Under the pieces are notes generated by a model that saw nothing but the letters and a program-made list of their open reading frames with translations, made no database searches and was not told the origin of the DNA. Shown piece after piece: positions 41,201-52,828 of a stretch of 64,000 nt of DNA (positions are counted from its first letter, which is position 1; the number at the start of each line of letters is the position of its first letter). The position numbers were made by a program, and so were the translations under genes. The DNA is from Ophioceras dolichostomum (taxonomy: Eukaryota > Ascomycota > Sordariomycetes > Magnaporthales > Ophioceraceae). The stretch lies in contig PYST01000115.1 of NCBI GenBank assembly GCA_003049485.1, positions 1-64,000 on the forward strand, given 5' to 3'.

Positions 41201-43508
41201 GTGTGGCACAGCGCCATCGCGACGAGGTAGTCGACGGCGGCTTTGGCGAACGGCGTGCTAGGGTGGGTTCGGATGTATTCGAGGAGGTCCTCGGTAGTCA
41301 ACTCTGGTTGGACGTGATCTGGGCGAGCGGTCGACCTCCATTGTGATGAGGATCGTCTATTGCTATTAGAGGCCGGCGACAGTACCGAAGGAGATGATAA
41401 CGGCCCTGTTGTTACAGAGGGGCCGGCGGCAGCCGGGGACAAGGAGGAGGGACCAGGATTGGTCGAGATGGCCCCTCCCTCCTCCTCCTCGGGGATGTCG
41501 ATGCTTCGGCGGCCCTCAGGAAGCGGCTTTAGCGTGCTGGAGCGTTTGGGCGGTGACGGCCTCTGTTCCACTGGTGACCAAGTCGACGACGATGCAGCCG
41601 TCTTTGGACGACTGTGTCGACCCTTATCCCTAAGCTTTGTCGTGGTAGAAGCAGTGCCAGCTGTCTTGGAGACTTCCTCGGCTTGTAAGTCCATCGCATG
41701 CAGCCAGGAAGTGCCCGCGATGGAAAGCTTTCTTAGCTTCATCACGTTCTCCGTCAGCGTGCCCGTCTTGTCCGAGAAGACGTATCCGATCTGGCCGAGG
41801 TTCTCGAGGATGGTGTTGGTGTTGCACCTAGCGGGCGTGTCCGAGGTTTCGTCGTACATCTCGATGTCGTCATTCAGCATCAACATCTGAAAGACCTTCG
41901 TGATCTCCAGCGTGACCCACAGCGAAAGCGGGATTAAGTTGTTGAAGTGAATAGCGTCTTGAGGAACGTTAGTCTCGGTGCCGTACCCACTGCCGGAGAC
42001 ATATCATCGAAAATGTGGCGAGAAAGGAACAAGGGGGGAAGGGGTCGGAAGGGAGGGGAAGATGGGTGATGGCTCACATCCGACGATGATCTCCTGGGCA
42101 GCCACGGCTGCGCCCTCCAGATACCATGATCGCAACTCGGTATATCGCTGCCAAAGCATGTAGCCGATCGAGCAGCCAGCCGTGAGTGAAATAACGTAGA
42201 CTACCAGAGAGATCACAATCCTGTTTGTGACCTTCTCGAGCGCAGGCTTCTTCGCCTTGGGGTGACGGTTCGCGTTCTTCCGGATCTTGCACTCCTCGCC
42301 AGTATTGATGACAAGCCCAAAAGCGAACGGCGTGTTGCGCAATGTGCACCCGCGATAGAGCACCTCGTTCAGCGTCAACGGCGACGTTCCATCTTTGATG
42401 ATCAGCCGGCCCTCGAAGTTGTACAGATCGGGGTTCGGGTCCTCGAGGACGAATTCCGCGCCACAAACTGCGAGCTCAGAGACTGTGCCAAGCCCCTGAA
42501 GAGCGGCGGGAACGAACTTGCTTTTGAGGTTGGTCTCGCCGTCGAGGGACATGGTCTCCACGTAGGCGATGTGCTCCTCATTTTTAGCGTAGAGAAGCAC
42601 CACATCGGCTGGGACGTCTTCATCCCGAGACAGCTTGACGATATCACCGACTTCGACGTCCCTCCACTCAACCGCCCGCCACTCCAGTCCGCCCCCGGCA
42701 GGCTCCCTTTTCGGTGCTGCTGTTGGCCGACGGCCAAACCGCCACCATTGCGTCGGCTGTGAGGATACTGCCGTCTCTTCTTCCTCAGTAATGGGAGCGT
42801 GGGATCTCCGGAGAACGGTGGCTTCCCTCGCATTCTCGACCTTGTCTAGACGGTGGCGCTTGTAGTCGTCATAGCCCTCCTTGAGAATCGTCAACAAGAC
42901 GAAGAAGAGAAGCGGCAGGATCTACAGGGCACAGTCAGTCAGCGGTTCCTCCAGGGGCTCGAGGCGCCTCCAGCACAGGGCAAACAACGAAAGGAGTGCG
43001 CGCGCACCGTGGTGAAGTTACCCGTGGTGCTGATCCCGGGTATCGTCTGCGGTATCCCGACGCAGAGAAAGTAGAAGTTGTTCAGCCGGGTGAACTGGAA
43101 CCAGAGTTGCTTTGGAGCGAAGTCCCAGAGCGTGTACCGAGACGTCCGGATCGCATTCGAGAGATACGCGTGACCCCGGCGCTCGTCAATGAGAGGCGGT
43201 AAGGCCGAGTCGTCGTGCAGGTCTTTGCCATCAGATACAACCCGCAAACGAACATGCCGGCCGTCCTTGGAGGGACCTATCGGCTTGTGGAAGAGACCGT
43301 GCCGCACGGCATTCCGGACCCCGTCTCTCAGCTGTCGGCCAATCTCCTTAGCGGAAGCGATCACGCCACTATCCGAGGGTCCTGTGGTGGTCGGACCTTT
43401 TGTTGGCCCCGCTTCCCGGCTCCGGTTGCGTTCTATATCCTCGGCCGGAAGCTTTTCAGCCGATGCGGACGGCGAGGCCCTCTCGCCGTCGCGTGCGACG
43501 TTCTGCAT
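38286..43508 (-). CDS. P4-type ATPase, phospholipid flippase (Dnf3-like), 1615 aa, four exons
   Basis: P4-ATPases move phospholipids to the cytosolic leaflet of Golgi, endosome or plasma membranes. Exons are 43008-43508, 42078-42921, 39011-41957 and 38286-38841 (4848 nt); introns are 86, 120 and 169 nt. The N-terminus is cytosolic and disordered. TM1-2 begin at WFQFTRLNNFYFLCVG and continue through ISTTGNFTTILPLLFFVLLTI. The actuator motif is SLDGETNLK (DGET 294-297). TM3-4 include NNLIPLSLWVTLEI, and the phosphorylation site is DKTGTLTEN (Asp511). The nucleotide domain has long disordered insertions rich in Ser and Pro. LTGDKRETAVNIAHS and GDGGNDLAML close the P domain. TM5-10 follow, split by the last intron after WTNWKLL. 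STTGNFTTILPLL and the insertion-rich N domain suggest the Dnf3 branch. The CDC50-type partner is not in the window. Confidence 0.92.
38866..38915 (-). repeat. 17-nt tandem repeat inside the last intron of the P4-ATPase gene
   Basis: GTCAAGCAAACAGTAG occurs in three consecutive near-identical copies (first copy starts GACC). The array lies within the 169-nt intron 38842-39010, near its 3' (acceptor) end on the minus strand, where the copies supply repeated CTACTGTTTGCTTGAC pyrimidine-rich text. Confidence 0.8.
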
Positions 43509-45186
43509 AGTGATGACGCCAGCCAGAGTTCACCACAGGGGGAGTCTCCTCCTCTGGCGGCTTGTTGATGAACGAATGGATGAGGAGGGGCTGATGATAT
43601 ACACGTCAACCTGACGCGGCATTTCCTCCAGAGCCGGACTCCGTTGGTGTTAGGAATAAATACGAACAAGGAGAAACTTGGAATTACCGCCTTCCGAACC
43701 CCGTAGGCTGTTCTGGGGGACAGGGCGGGAAATCAGGAACAAAAAAAGAAGCGAGCGACAAAGACTAGAACACCCCAAGAACAGCCGGAATTAATCACTG
43801 CGCTTCCAGCTTCAGATCTGCCTCATTCGTCCCAATTCGTCCCAAGCTGTCTTGAAAAGGGGAGGCGGAATATCAGCCTCAGCTAGGAGTCTGGTGGCCT
43901 CCTCCTGCTCGACGGCGCTGTGGCTGACGGCGAACTGAATAGCATGGAACGAACGAGCGGCGCAAGACACCACAAACGCCAGCGAACTACCAGCGCATCA
44001 AAAAAAAAAATACGGGGATCGCTGGGCGGTGCTTGGCTTTCTGAAACTGAATCCTCGAGCAAAAAATGCGAGGGGAAACCCAAGGGAACAAGTCGCCGGA
44101 GTTGGGAGACTCCCTCCTGAGTCCTGATGTTAACAGTCAAAGGAGAAAGAGAAAAAGGAGAGAGAGAATGGCGAGAAAAAAAATATGAGGATTTCGACAA
44201 TTTTGGGTCTCTTCGAAATATGGAAAACTGGAAATCGCCGTCCTTGGTTCTGGACCCAAACAATTGATGCCTGCCCCATTGATGATCAATCATCAGTCCC
44301 GTTCAGTCCCGCGCAAAGCCAAGCACTGTGGCTGGAGGGTGGGCGAGCTGGCGATCCGATTCTGAGAATTCCAAGATCTTACCCCTGGAGGTGGACCCCG
44401 CCAATGTCCGTCAGGTGTTCGTGCCTCCTGTAGGTTCCCACTACCGGCTAAAGCAGGCAGGGAAATATGGGGCACCCCAACTTTCTTGGCGATATATGAC
44501 GCACGGCGTTCGACCGTTTCGTTGACTTCGATCCAGCCACGTGGGGTCAAGGAGAGGGCCTCGATCGATCTTCCTCGCGTCCAGGAAGGGACGAGAGGTT
44601 CCCAGATTCGTTATCATATGCGCGGGCCATTGGGAATACATCAATGCCTAGGTAGCCCCGACAGCCGTTTCCCCATTACGCTTCTAGCTGCTCTAACCTG
44701 AGCAGAACTGAGCACGGGGTGATCACAGGGTGACTACAAGGTGATTAGCCTGGGCCACACTTGGCATCGTTTCAGCACTCAGTTAAACTTGCCAGTGCCA
44801 CGCGCCCTGCCTCCAGGCTTTATGTAGGTGCCTGGCAAGCGCCGGCCTCCAGGAACACACGCGCAGACTCGGCCTGGTTTGCCTTTATGGACGGTTTTGA
44901 TGATTTTGACGCGACCGAGTGTCCCCCTACGCCTGCCTGTCTTACGTTCAGTCCCTCGTAGCAATTGAAACACCTGCTCATTACAGCTCAGATTGAGAAA
45001 GGCCTCAAACATGCCGGCCAGGCACTGTAGGTCTCAGTGTACGCGCGTAGTATTAGGTAGGTGGGCAAAGAAAAGAGAGAAGCAACTTTTGCTGATTGGT
45101 ATCTCGGGGCTTACTCCGGGCGGGCAGGGCGGGCAGGGCGGGCAGGGCGTGGCTGGCTCGATGCACATCTTATAGTAGAAGCCGTA
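43509..45186. other. Intergenic region
   Basis: Upstream of the P4-ATPase. Short frames on both strands lack domain signal. A 10-nt tandem repeat (CGGGCAGGGC, three copies) lies at 45117-45147. Confidence 0.4.
45117..45147. repeat. 10-nt tandem repeat GGGCGGGCAG, three copies
   Basis: Three head-to-tail GC-rich units lie immediately beside the gypsy integrase relic. They are non-coding and G-run bearing. Confidence 0.7.
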
Positions 45187-45560
45187 GTAGCGAAAAACGG
45201 CGATATTCTAGTAGTTTCGGAGGTGACGTTGTTGGTGGCGAACTCTACCCAATCGCCCTGTTTGAAGCTAATGTACGATCGCAGGCACTATTTAAAAATC
45301 GAGTTGACCCTTTTGGTCTGGCCGTCAGTCTCAGGGTGGAAAAACGAAAAATGCTTTAAGGTTACCCCCAATCGTTCGGAGAGGTGGCGCCAAAACTCAG
45401 ATACGAACTGAGTGCCTCGGTCGGAAACAACGCTGTCTGGGGTGCCGTGTAAGCTAGGTATATATATCCGTCGGACGAAAACGCCAGCAAGCTCGTCGGC
45501 TTCCAAACCTTTTATGACGACCAGAGCTGCATGACGGAGAACAGAATTTAACGACGTGGT
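45187..45560 (-). pseudogene. Ty3/gypsy retrotransposon integrase fragment
   Basis: On the minus strand the sequence encodes LVVIKGLEADELAGVFVR, then GTPDSVVSDRGTQFVSEFWRHL, then HPETDGQTKRVNSIFK, the integrase catalytic core of Ty3/gypsy elements (second Asp in SDRGTQF, the Glu expected further on is not intact). After an in-frame stop the text continues SYISFKQGDWVEFATNNVTSETTRISPFF, which matches the normal downstream part of gypsy polyproteins (family text QDDWAELLPLAEFAYNN). Neither LTRs nor reverse transcriptase are present. It is a small, stop-containing relic of about 370 nt; no complete element is in the window. Confidence 0.85.
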
Positions 45561-45689
45561 GCTAAGTGTGGGGTACGGGTAATCACGTGACAGATGGGGC
45601 CGGAATGCTCGGGGAAGAGCGGGCTCGGCCCGTGACATCTAGCTTCGGAATCCCCCACATGTCCCTCGCCGCCTTCCACAGCAACTCGT

Positions 45690-46956
45690 TCACCCCATCG
45701 TTGTTGCTGTTGTAGAATTGCTGGGCCCCCACGGCCCCCCATGCACCACAACGAACTCTCTTAGGGCTTTAGAGCACTGGTGCTCGTCGTCCTCGCTCTG
45801 CCCACTGCCCCAGTGAATCACGTCCTGGTCTACAGACTCCTTCGTCTTGGATCTGATCAGGAGGAGTCTCTTCTGCTTGACTTCCCACCGGACCTTCCCG
45901 TGCCACCTGGCGATGCCCTCAGTAAACGAACTATTCCGACCACGGAGTTGTTTTAGTCGATTAGTAGAGGGAGATAGTACCAAGGCAGGTGTTATTGACC
46001 AGCAAGCAGATTTTGACCGGCCAAAGTGGCCATGAAGTCTGCTCGGTCTCTTTGACGTACCGAAAGAAGAGCAGAACGACCCCTTTCTTGGCCATATCTT
46101 GCCACAGTTCTCGGAGGCACGTCGTCATGGCCTCCTCCAGCGTAAGCGGATCCGATGTCAAGACCTGTTTCATCGATATCAGCGGGTCTCACCACACGAT
46201 TTGAGAAGCCAGCAAACCAAGTGGTAATGGTCATAGTTACCATCTTGGACCTCTCGTTCCTCTGGAACTTCGACGACTCCCCATCCCACTTCCACGACAT
46301 GCTGCTACCGTCGAAGCTCTGCCACCCCTCATTCTCAAGCAGCTGACCACGCCTTGCTCCGAGCTCGAGTCGATCAGGATCCCCATGTTGTGGCAGCGCG
46401 CCACGCGATGGCCGTCGAGATCGTAGAACCGGAAGTCCCACCGATTCTCACGCGAACAGGCCTCCAGGTCCGCAATGACGCTGGCCGCGAAGGAGGTGCA
46501 CCGCCCGCTCTTGAACTTCCACGCGATCGAAAGGTCCTTCCATCGCTCCTCAATAGGGTTTCCCAGCTCGCGAGGCTGCTGTTTCTTCTCCTTAAGCTTT
46601 CCCAGCTCGGAAACCACCTTCTTCGTGATATCACTTAGCCGGTCGGGGCGCTTGAGGAAGTCTGTGTAGGACAGGCCGCCCAGACTTAGCAGGAGGTCAA
46701 CCATCGGGTAAGTCGAGTATGGCACGCTCTGGAAGTGGTTCTCCCAGACGTACTGGGCGAGTTCGGCGTCCGAGACCTGGTTAGCACCCGGGATCGGCTC
46801 AAAGGCCTCCAGGTTCCGATCCTCGGTCCGCGAGCCGGCGTTAGCGAGGGCGCGTCGGCCCCTTTTACCGGCGTTAATGTCGTCGAATTCTTGCTGCAGC
46901 GAGTTGTGTATTAGGAGTTAGGGGTGATAACTACCCTGGTCGTCGTCGGACTGCAT
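45690..46956 (-). pseudogene. Hypothetical protein gene, probably frameshifted
   Basis: Coding-like sequence runs from an ATG at 46956. Exon 1 is 46935-46956 (MQSDDDQ + 1 nt). After a 45-nt intron, exon 2 starts at 46889 and reads EFDDINAGKRGRRALANAG, LAQYVWENHFQSVPYSTYPMVD, SYTDFLKRPDRLSDITKKVV and WDFRFYDLDGHRVARCHN. Near 46341-46360 the frame must change by one base to continue as LLENEGWQSFDGSSMSWKWDGE and TTWFAGFSNRV. A further intron (GTGAGA donor at about 46199) leads to LTSDPLTLEEAMTTCLRELW. A last coding-like block (ARWHGKVRWEVKQKRLLLI to TTATTMG, stop at 45690) needs another intron. I do not recognise the family. The frame change may be a real mutation or a sequence error. It adjoins the gypsy relic. 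Confidence 0.5.
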
Positions 46957-48549
46957 TGTGGGGTGCCCTTTAAGTGGAGATATAGGTAATAAGAGGCTTG
47001 AAAGAGGTTACGACAGTTGAAGGAAATGTTTGGTGTCAGGAATAGTGAACGATGGAGGCGATAGTCGAGATGTTTAGCTCGACAAAATGATTATTGTTAC
47101 GCCGCAGAAAAAAAAGGAAAAAGAAAAACAGGGAAAGGGTCCCCCATAAAGCAGTGTGGCTGCCAACCTATATGTAGCGTTACAGGCTGTTGTCAGTAGT
47201 TAGCACTTAAAGGTGGTTCAGCTGGTATGAGCAATATCCTCGACGCCTGCCACGACCTCGTCGCTGTTCAAACTTGCGCCAGGCACTTCACTCACTCTGC
47301 CTGCATAGCAATGTGGCCAGCCCATGCACCAACGCGGCCCATACGCACATCTGTTTCATAGGCCGGGGTGACCGATACATCGTATTGTATAATGTGCAGA
47401 ATCAGACCAATGAGCGCAACCAGTCAGCTGCTGTAGTACAGTAGGGCGGTGTCGAGTGGCTTGTTCGTCGGCCACCCTACTTGGACCGACGATAACACGG
47501 CCGTAGAAACCACCACCTTCTCACCATTTTGCGCGATTCTCGGGGCAGTTTCCCGTTGCACATGCATCCTCCAGTTTGGCCTTTTATAGACCTTTTAACG
47601 GAAACGCCAGGCCCCTGCGCAAAGGCGGCACGTCACACACCTTTTAGCCCCCAGGCCAACCAGCTCGTCGAGCTGTGGGGAGGCAAGACCCATCAGCTGC
47701 AGCCTCGTTCGCAGCTGCAGCGGCAAGGAGCGCCATAGCTGACGCGGCCTCTTTTCGAGTGGGACGGAAAAGGCCGCTGAGCACCAGAGCAAGAGAAAGA
47801 GATGTCTGGATATGTCACCCTGCCTGGGGGCGGGCGCATACGAGTGCTAAACTTGGGTACATCTGGACGTCAAGAGGTGTAAGGCGGACAAGCAATACCA
47901 GGACGAGAAGGGCGGCCATCAGGCTGGCTCGTGTAAGCCGCACTACCTAAATCTCGGCCCACCCCCTCCCCCCTTAGATATCGGCCACCAAAAAAAAAAA
48001 AAAAAAAAACCAGTATCAGCTTTGCATACAATTTTCACCGCACCACGATCCCGTCGACAGCCTCAGTCAATACGGCTTCAAGCTTTCCCCGGGCCTTCTA
48101 CACGTCCCATGCGGTCGCAAACACCGCGTTCGGGTCGGGCTAACTCGCCCGAAACGTTCAAACGATGGCATACTCTTGGGCTGCGCCCCTTTCAAGAACA
48201 GCAAAAGCTCATTGGTTCTGTTTCTACCCGCTTGACAGCATGCGCTCTCTTTCACGCAAGATTTCGGCTGGTTGTATAGCATTTATTGATTGCTGCATCA
48301 GGGGCTTATAGGCTCTAGCCTGCTGCAAACGGGTTCAAGATTCGATCTTCCCGACTCCCCCCTCCTTCTTATAAAATGTAAGGCATATCAGCATGGTATT
48401 GCTTTCGGTTCGTTTCTTATTATTTTGCTTGCCCGCGTGTGCCAGTCAGCCAGCCAGCCTTGCCTGTGCGACCCGCTGCCCCTTTTCGAAGAACCTGACG
48501 TAGCTCCAGGCAGGGCCTTTTCTTTTCTTTGGGCAAGGGGCAGTTCTAG
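46957..48549. other. Intergenic region
   Basis: No supportable gene. Contains an A19 homopolymer at about 47991-48009. Confidence 0.4.
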
Positions 48550-49322
48550 TTAGGACCGCAGCTTCGTGTTCGCCTTCGTCTTGTTCCTGTCGCGGTTCCC
48601 GGGGATCAGCCACTCCCCGTTCTCGACTTCTTCCGGGTGGATGAGGGCCTCGCCGGTGAGGATGTTCCGGAACTCCCCGCCGAAGGCGGCGATGGCCTCG
48701 ATGAACACGGCGTTGAAGCCGTCGGCCAGCACCTTCGCCACGGGCCTGAGGGGTATCTGCAGCTTGGCGGTTATGGCGTCGCTGGCCTTGGTGGACGCCG
48801 CCTGCTCCTTCCTGAGGCTGGCCACCACCTGCTTGTTCAGCCGGAGCTTCTCGAACCGCGGCTTCGCCTCGACCATGCTCGCCATGGTGCGGCGGACGGA
48901 CCAGGAGAGGGCGGCCGCCGTGTCGGCGATCGCAACGGCTCTGTGGTTGGGAACCAAAGGGAGGAAAGAGAGGAAGGAGGAGATGATGATTAGTGATGAT
49001 GGTGCTGTACTGTCTGCACTACTAAACTGTTTAGGTCAAGGAAGGGGTCCGCTATCTCTAAGACGTACTCTGGGGCGTTCAACATCTGCGAGGCCGTAGC
49101 TGCGTCTTCGGTTCTGCCGATATCAGACAGGAGCTCCTGCCAGATCCTGTTCATCGGCAAGGCGCCGAAGAGGGTGCCGCTCCAGGCGTCGAGTTCGTGG
49201 GTGAGTCGGTCGGTCGTCTGCTTGATCGTCGTCAAAGTGGCCACGATTTCCCTGCCGCCGGACAGCACGCCACTAGCGCCGACGCCGAAGGCAAGGGCCA
49301 AGACGATCTTGGCCACACGCAT
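48550..49322 (-). CDS. HsbA-like secreted cell-wall protein, about 227 aa, two exons
   Basis: The N-terminus MRVAKIVLALAFGVGASGVLS is a signal peptide. The rest is an all-helical, Ala/Leu/Thr-rich protein in the style of hydrophobic surface binding protein A (HsbA, cell-wall galactomannoprotein family): VATLTTIKQTTDRLTHELDAW early, AVAIADTAAALSW in the middle, MASMVEAKPRFEKLRL and IPLRPVAKVLADGFNAVFIEAI late. Those proteins adsorb to hydrophobic surfaces or sit in the wall. The best-fitting model is exon 1 at 49028-49322 (phase 1) and exon 2 at 48550-48938 (684 nt), with an 89-nt intron. The donor GTTTAG and acceptor CAGAG are weak, so the junction may be misplaced by a few codons. The C-terminal tail (NRDRNKTKANTKLRS) is basic. 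Confidence 0.72.
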
Positions 49323-50071
49323 GGTTTAGTTGCGAGGCGAAATGTGTTCCGCCTTCGGCCCGTTGTTTCCTTGCTAATTGGCAAACACAGAGGAGTGAAT
49401 TCGCGAAAGAAAGAAGACATGGAGGGTGGCTGAGACGGGGCTAAGAAATGTAGGGGGGGGGGCCTAGATCCCTTTCGAGTTTTGAAGACCCATCGTTATT
49501 AAACCATGACTATTTTCTGTGTGCCACTGTGTCCCTACCAAGTCTGGAATCGATGCGTCTTCGTGTGCCGAGTTGCGTCAACAATTTGGTAATAGTGACG
49601 GGGGGCGACGAGGGGTTCGCATACTTTGCGAGCGCCCACGGCCACCTCAATCAGAGACCATCAGACAGCAGCAGCAACAATTAACCAAACCCAGAAGCGC
49701 AGTCCAGATCCGGGCCATAGTCTAGGACGTGTTCCAGGCCATTCATGACTGTATCTCTTGTCATGTCCTCCCCACCCTCTTGAGCGGGACTCGGAGCCTA
49801 TTTTGACGCCATGCAATTTTTGCAGCCCCGGCCCCGGAAGGCTGTTGACAAATTGGTATCATATCATACAGAAACATTAAGCTGGTTGCAAGAGGAGCTT
49901 TTCTCCTATCGGAAATATTCGCCAACTTCGGAAGGAAACAAAAGCAAACAGCGACAGACATATCCAGACAAAAAGTATTACACAGCCCCCGCACGCCCTC
50001 CGGCTTCCTCCATTCGCCCTTCAACTACTCCCTCTTAGGTACCTAGACACCCAGGTAGCCACCATTCCAGC
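49323..50071. other. Intergenic region
   Basis: Promoter side of the HsbA-like gene and 3' flank of the tetraspan gene. A G9 run lies near 49453. No gene seen. Confidence 0.4.
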
Positions 50072-51360
50072 TCAAGGAACGCCGCCGCCTTGTGGCGTAT
50101 GCTGCTGGGCGTCAGGATGGCGAGGCAAGGCGTCCGCGCTGACCTCGCTCACGGGGCCCGGCGACGGCACGGCCTCACGGGTGGAGATCTCCGGGGTACC
50201 CCCCGGCATCTGCATCTGTTGCTGTGGCAGTGGCTGCTGCTGCGTGAAGCCGCCGGCATACATGCTGGTGTGGGCCTGGCTCAAGTGGGCCGGAGGCGGC
50301 TGGAGCATCACCGGCTGCGGCATCATGTACGGCTGTGCACCGCCGTAGTACATGCTCTGCCCGGGCATCGCCGGCGCCTGGATCACGTAGAGGGCCGACC
50401 TCATCTGGTTGCGGCGGTTGCATTCGATGCAGAATCGGACGAAGAGGATAAAGTGGAGGATTCTGGTGGCAAGGTGGCAGCAAGAGACAGAGCGAGAACT
50501 TGGGTGTTAGCATTCTGCGATTTGGACTCTTCTCGGGGGATGGACATCGCCAGTGCCGTTGTCATCATGATAATGACAATCGACACTATACTCTGGGTCA
50601 GCCGGAGGGGGGACTAGGTGAGTTGCTCACGTAAGGAGGACCAGGAAGGCCAGAATGGAGAGCTCCAACGATTGAAAAACCCCATAATCGCCGCTTCGCA
50701 GGTAATACCGACGGTAACAGGAGGAGTAGGAGGAATAGGATGAGGAGGAGTAGTAGCTGTAGCCACCGCACTGGTGGTATGAAACGAACAAGGCCAGGAA
50801 CGCCATCGAGACTGTTGGACGATAGGCCGTGTCAGCCAGTCAGTCACTTTACCCAAGGACGGCTCAACGAAGCCCAACACGAATAGGAAGAGAAAGGATC
50901 GTTACGTACTGACAAAGTCCAGCCAGTTGATGAGATGGAGGCCGACATGGGCGCCAGGATGGATGCCCCTGTGGTCCCTGTGAACGCATACAGTGATGAA
51001 CTCGGCGATCTGCCAGCACAGAGATACGATTGCCTAAAAGTAACGGAACGTTCAAGCAACGTTAGCTCGATGGAGAAGAGAGGAGGCGAGACAGTCCAGG
51101 AGAATGATAAGACGCACGCAGCAGAAACCCAACAGGAAGTCGATCAGGGCGTCGTCCGACCAGTAAAACTGTGCGTAGATGCCCGCGGAGACACCGATGA
51201 GGATGACGTCGAACACGATGATGAAAGACCCCAGCACCAGCTTCGCGACGAACCACCCTTTGCTCGACACCACTTTGTTGACAGCCATCGGCTGGTAGGC
51301 CGCCGGAGCCATCCCCATCCCCATCGCCGGCACGAGCGGGGGAATGCCGCCCTTGTCCAT
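50072..51360 (-). CDS. Tetraspan (MARVEL-like) integral membrane protein with Pro/Gln-rich tail, 312 aa, four exons
   Basis: Exons are 51118-51360, 50910-51033, 50631-50811 and 50072-50462 (939 nt); introns are 84, 98 and 168 nt. Four hydrophobic segments are visible: about 36-62 (VAKLVLGSFIIVFDVILIGV), 74-98 (FLLGFCCAIVSLCWQIAEF), 112-134 (INWLDFVISMAFLALFVSY) and 172-200 (LELSILAFLVLLTILHFILF). Between TM3 and TM4 lies a Tyr/Ser-rich loop (YSYYSSSSYSSYSSC). After TM4, CIECNRRNQ leads into a cytosolic tail rich in Pro, Gln and Met. The four-helix layout resembles fungal MARVEL-like membrane proteins of unknown function. No catalytic motif is present, and function cannot be assigned. Confidence 0.85.
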
Positions 51361-52828
51361 GGCGTCGGAAAGGGAGGAAGGTCGGTTGATCGGTGAACTC
51401 GTATGCCGGTGTCGGTTGCTTGCCCCCTTTCAAGACGATGCCGACTCGGCGAACACCGTTTATTGGAGGTAGTTATACACCGTCCCGTGGCCCACAGTGG
51501 CACCGTGGGCGTGGGATTGCGGGAGAACTTTCTTGCTGGCCTGAACGTCAAAAACGAGCGGAAGAATCAGAATATACCGTGTTAGTGAGACTTCGCGCTA
51601 AAGAAGGTGAGACACGGCGGATCGGAGTATTATAAAGTGGCTACTCCTCCGATGGGCATCTCAAGACCCTCACCAACACACGAACAAAATGGAAAATTAA
51701 TCATGTGTGAGAAGTAGAAATGGGGGAGCTTGAACATTTTCAGGAGGACCTGCCGAAGGATTTGTGACCCAAGAACCCCCCCCCCCCCCNNNNNNNNNNN
51801 NNNNNNNNNNNNNNNNNNNNNNNNNNNNNNNNCCCCCCCCCCCCCCCTGCTGCTGTTGCTGCTTGTTGCCGTCCGCCCATGTCCGCCCATCGCCCCCAAC
51901 ACACAACACTCACAGGCAGATGAGGCAGATGACAGGGGCCATCGCCAAGACCATTCGGGGAGATTGAAATAGAACGCCACAAGCCTCAGCTTGCCGTTCG
52001 TGCAACGGTCCTTAGTCTCGGAACGAATCACAGGGCTCCAAACCGTCCAAAACAAGGGTGCAGTACCCCGACTTTGGGCTGTCCAGCGGCCGCAGCCTGA
52101 TTCTTCTGCCGATGCACAACCTGATCGGGTCACCCATCGTACTCCACAGGCTCACGCCTCAAGAGAAGGAAAGTTCCGAAAGGCAGCCAGTGCAACAGTG
52201 GACAGAACAAGTGCGGCGACATGCGAGGCGGAAGACCCCCCGAAAGACCAGACGACTCTCTCTGTGCACGAGCGGATGGATCCAAAGTCTCACCGACAAG
52301 ACCGGGACAGCCTTGCAAGGCCTGAAGCCAAATGATGGTCTGGTTTGCACATTGATGGTTGCTGCCAACACCCAGCGGCACGCGCCGATCATCATTGGGC
52401 GACGATGACCAGGTTGATATGATGTACCATGCAAATTAGAAACCGTGACCGTGAACCGTGCCCCCTCTCATTAACGCCAGCTAGCATCAGAAAAACGCCA
52501 CGCATGTTTCAACACGCCCAAGGATTCACGCTTTTTTTTTTCTTCCGTCATATGTCCATCCATCCATCCATCGTCCCTCCTCCATCCCCCGCGTCCGCGA
52601 AGACGGCGGTTTTATATATGGGAAAATATGTAGGGGAGTTCAACGTAATTGCAAACAAGCAAGCATGCCAAGGCCAGAAAAAAAAAAGAAAAAAAAAAGT
52701 AAAAGAAGAGGATGGACAATACGATGAATATAGAAACACATCACGCGTTCCCTTTTCCCTTTTCTTCCCTCTCTGCCGTTCCCCTCCCTCTGTCGGCCCA
52801 CTAGGGCAATCCTTAATCATCATTATCA
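51361..52828. other. Intergenic region containing an assembly gap
   Basis: Promoter region of the tetraspan gene and 3' flank of SEC11. Contains 43 unknown bases in a poly-C tract (separate entry), a CCATCCATCCATC tract at 52556-52573 and A-rich tracts at 52678-52700. No gene seen. Confidence 0.4.
51776..51847. other. Assembly gap (51790-51832) inside a C homopolymer
   Basis: Forty-three N bases are bordered by C runs on both sides. The length of the tract is therefore unknown. The gap does not touch a called exon. Confidence 0.95.

Noticed and set aside
48320..48345. B-box-like GGTTCAAGATTCGA as a tRNA
   Set aside because: No A box, acceptor pairing or anticodon arm could be found around it.
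51697..52133. Open frames running across the N gap
   Set aside because: They are kept open only by the unknown bases and flanking homopolymers.
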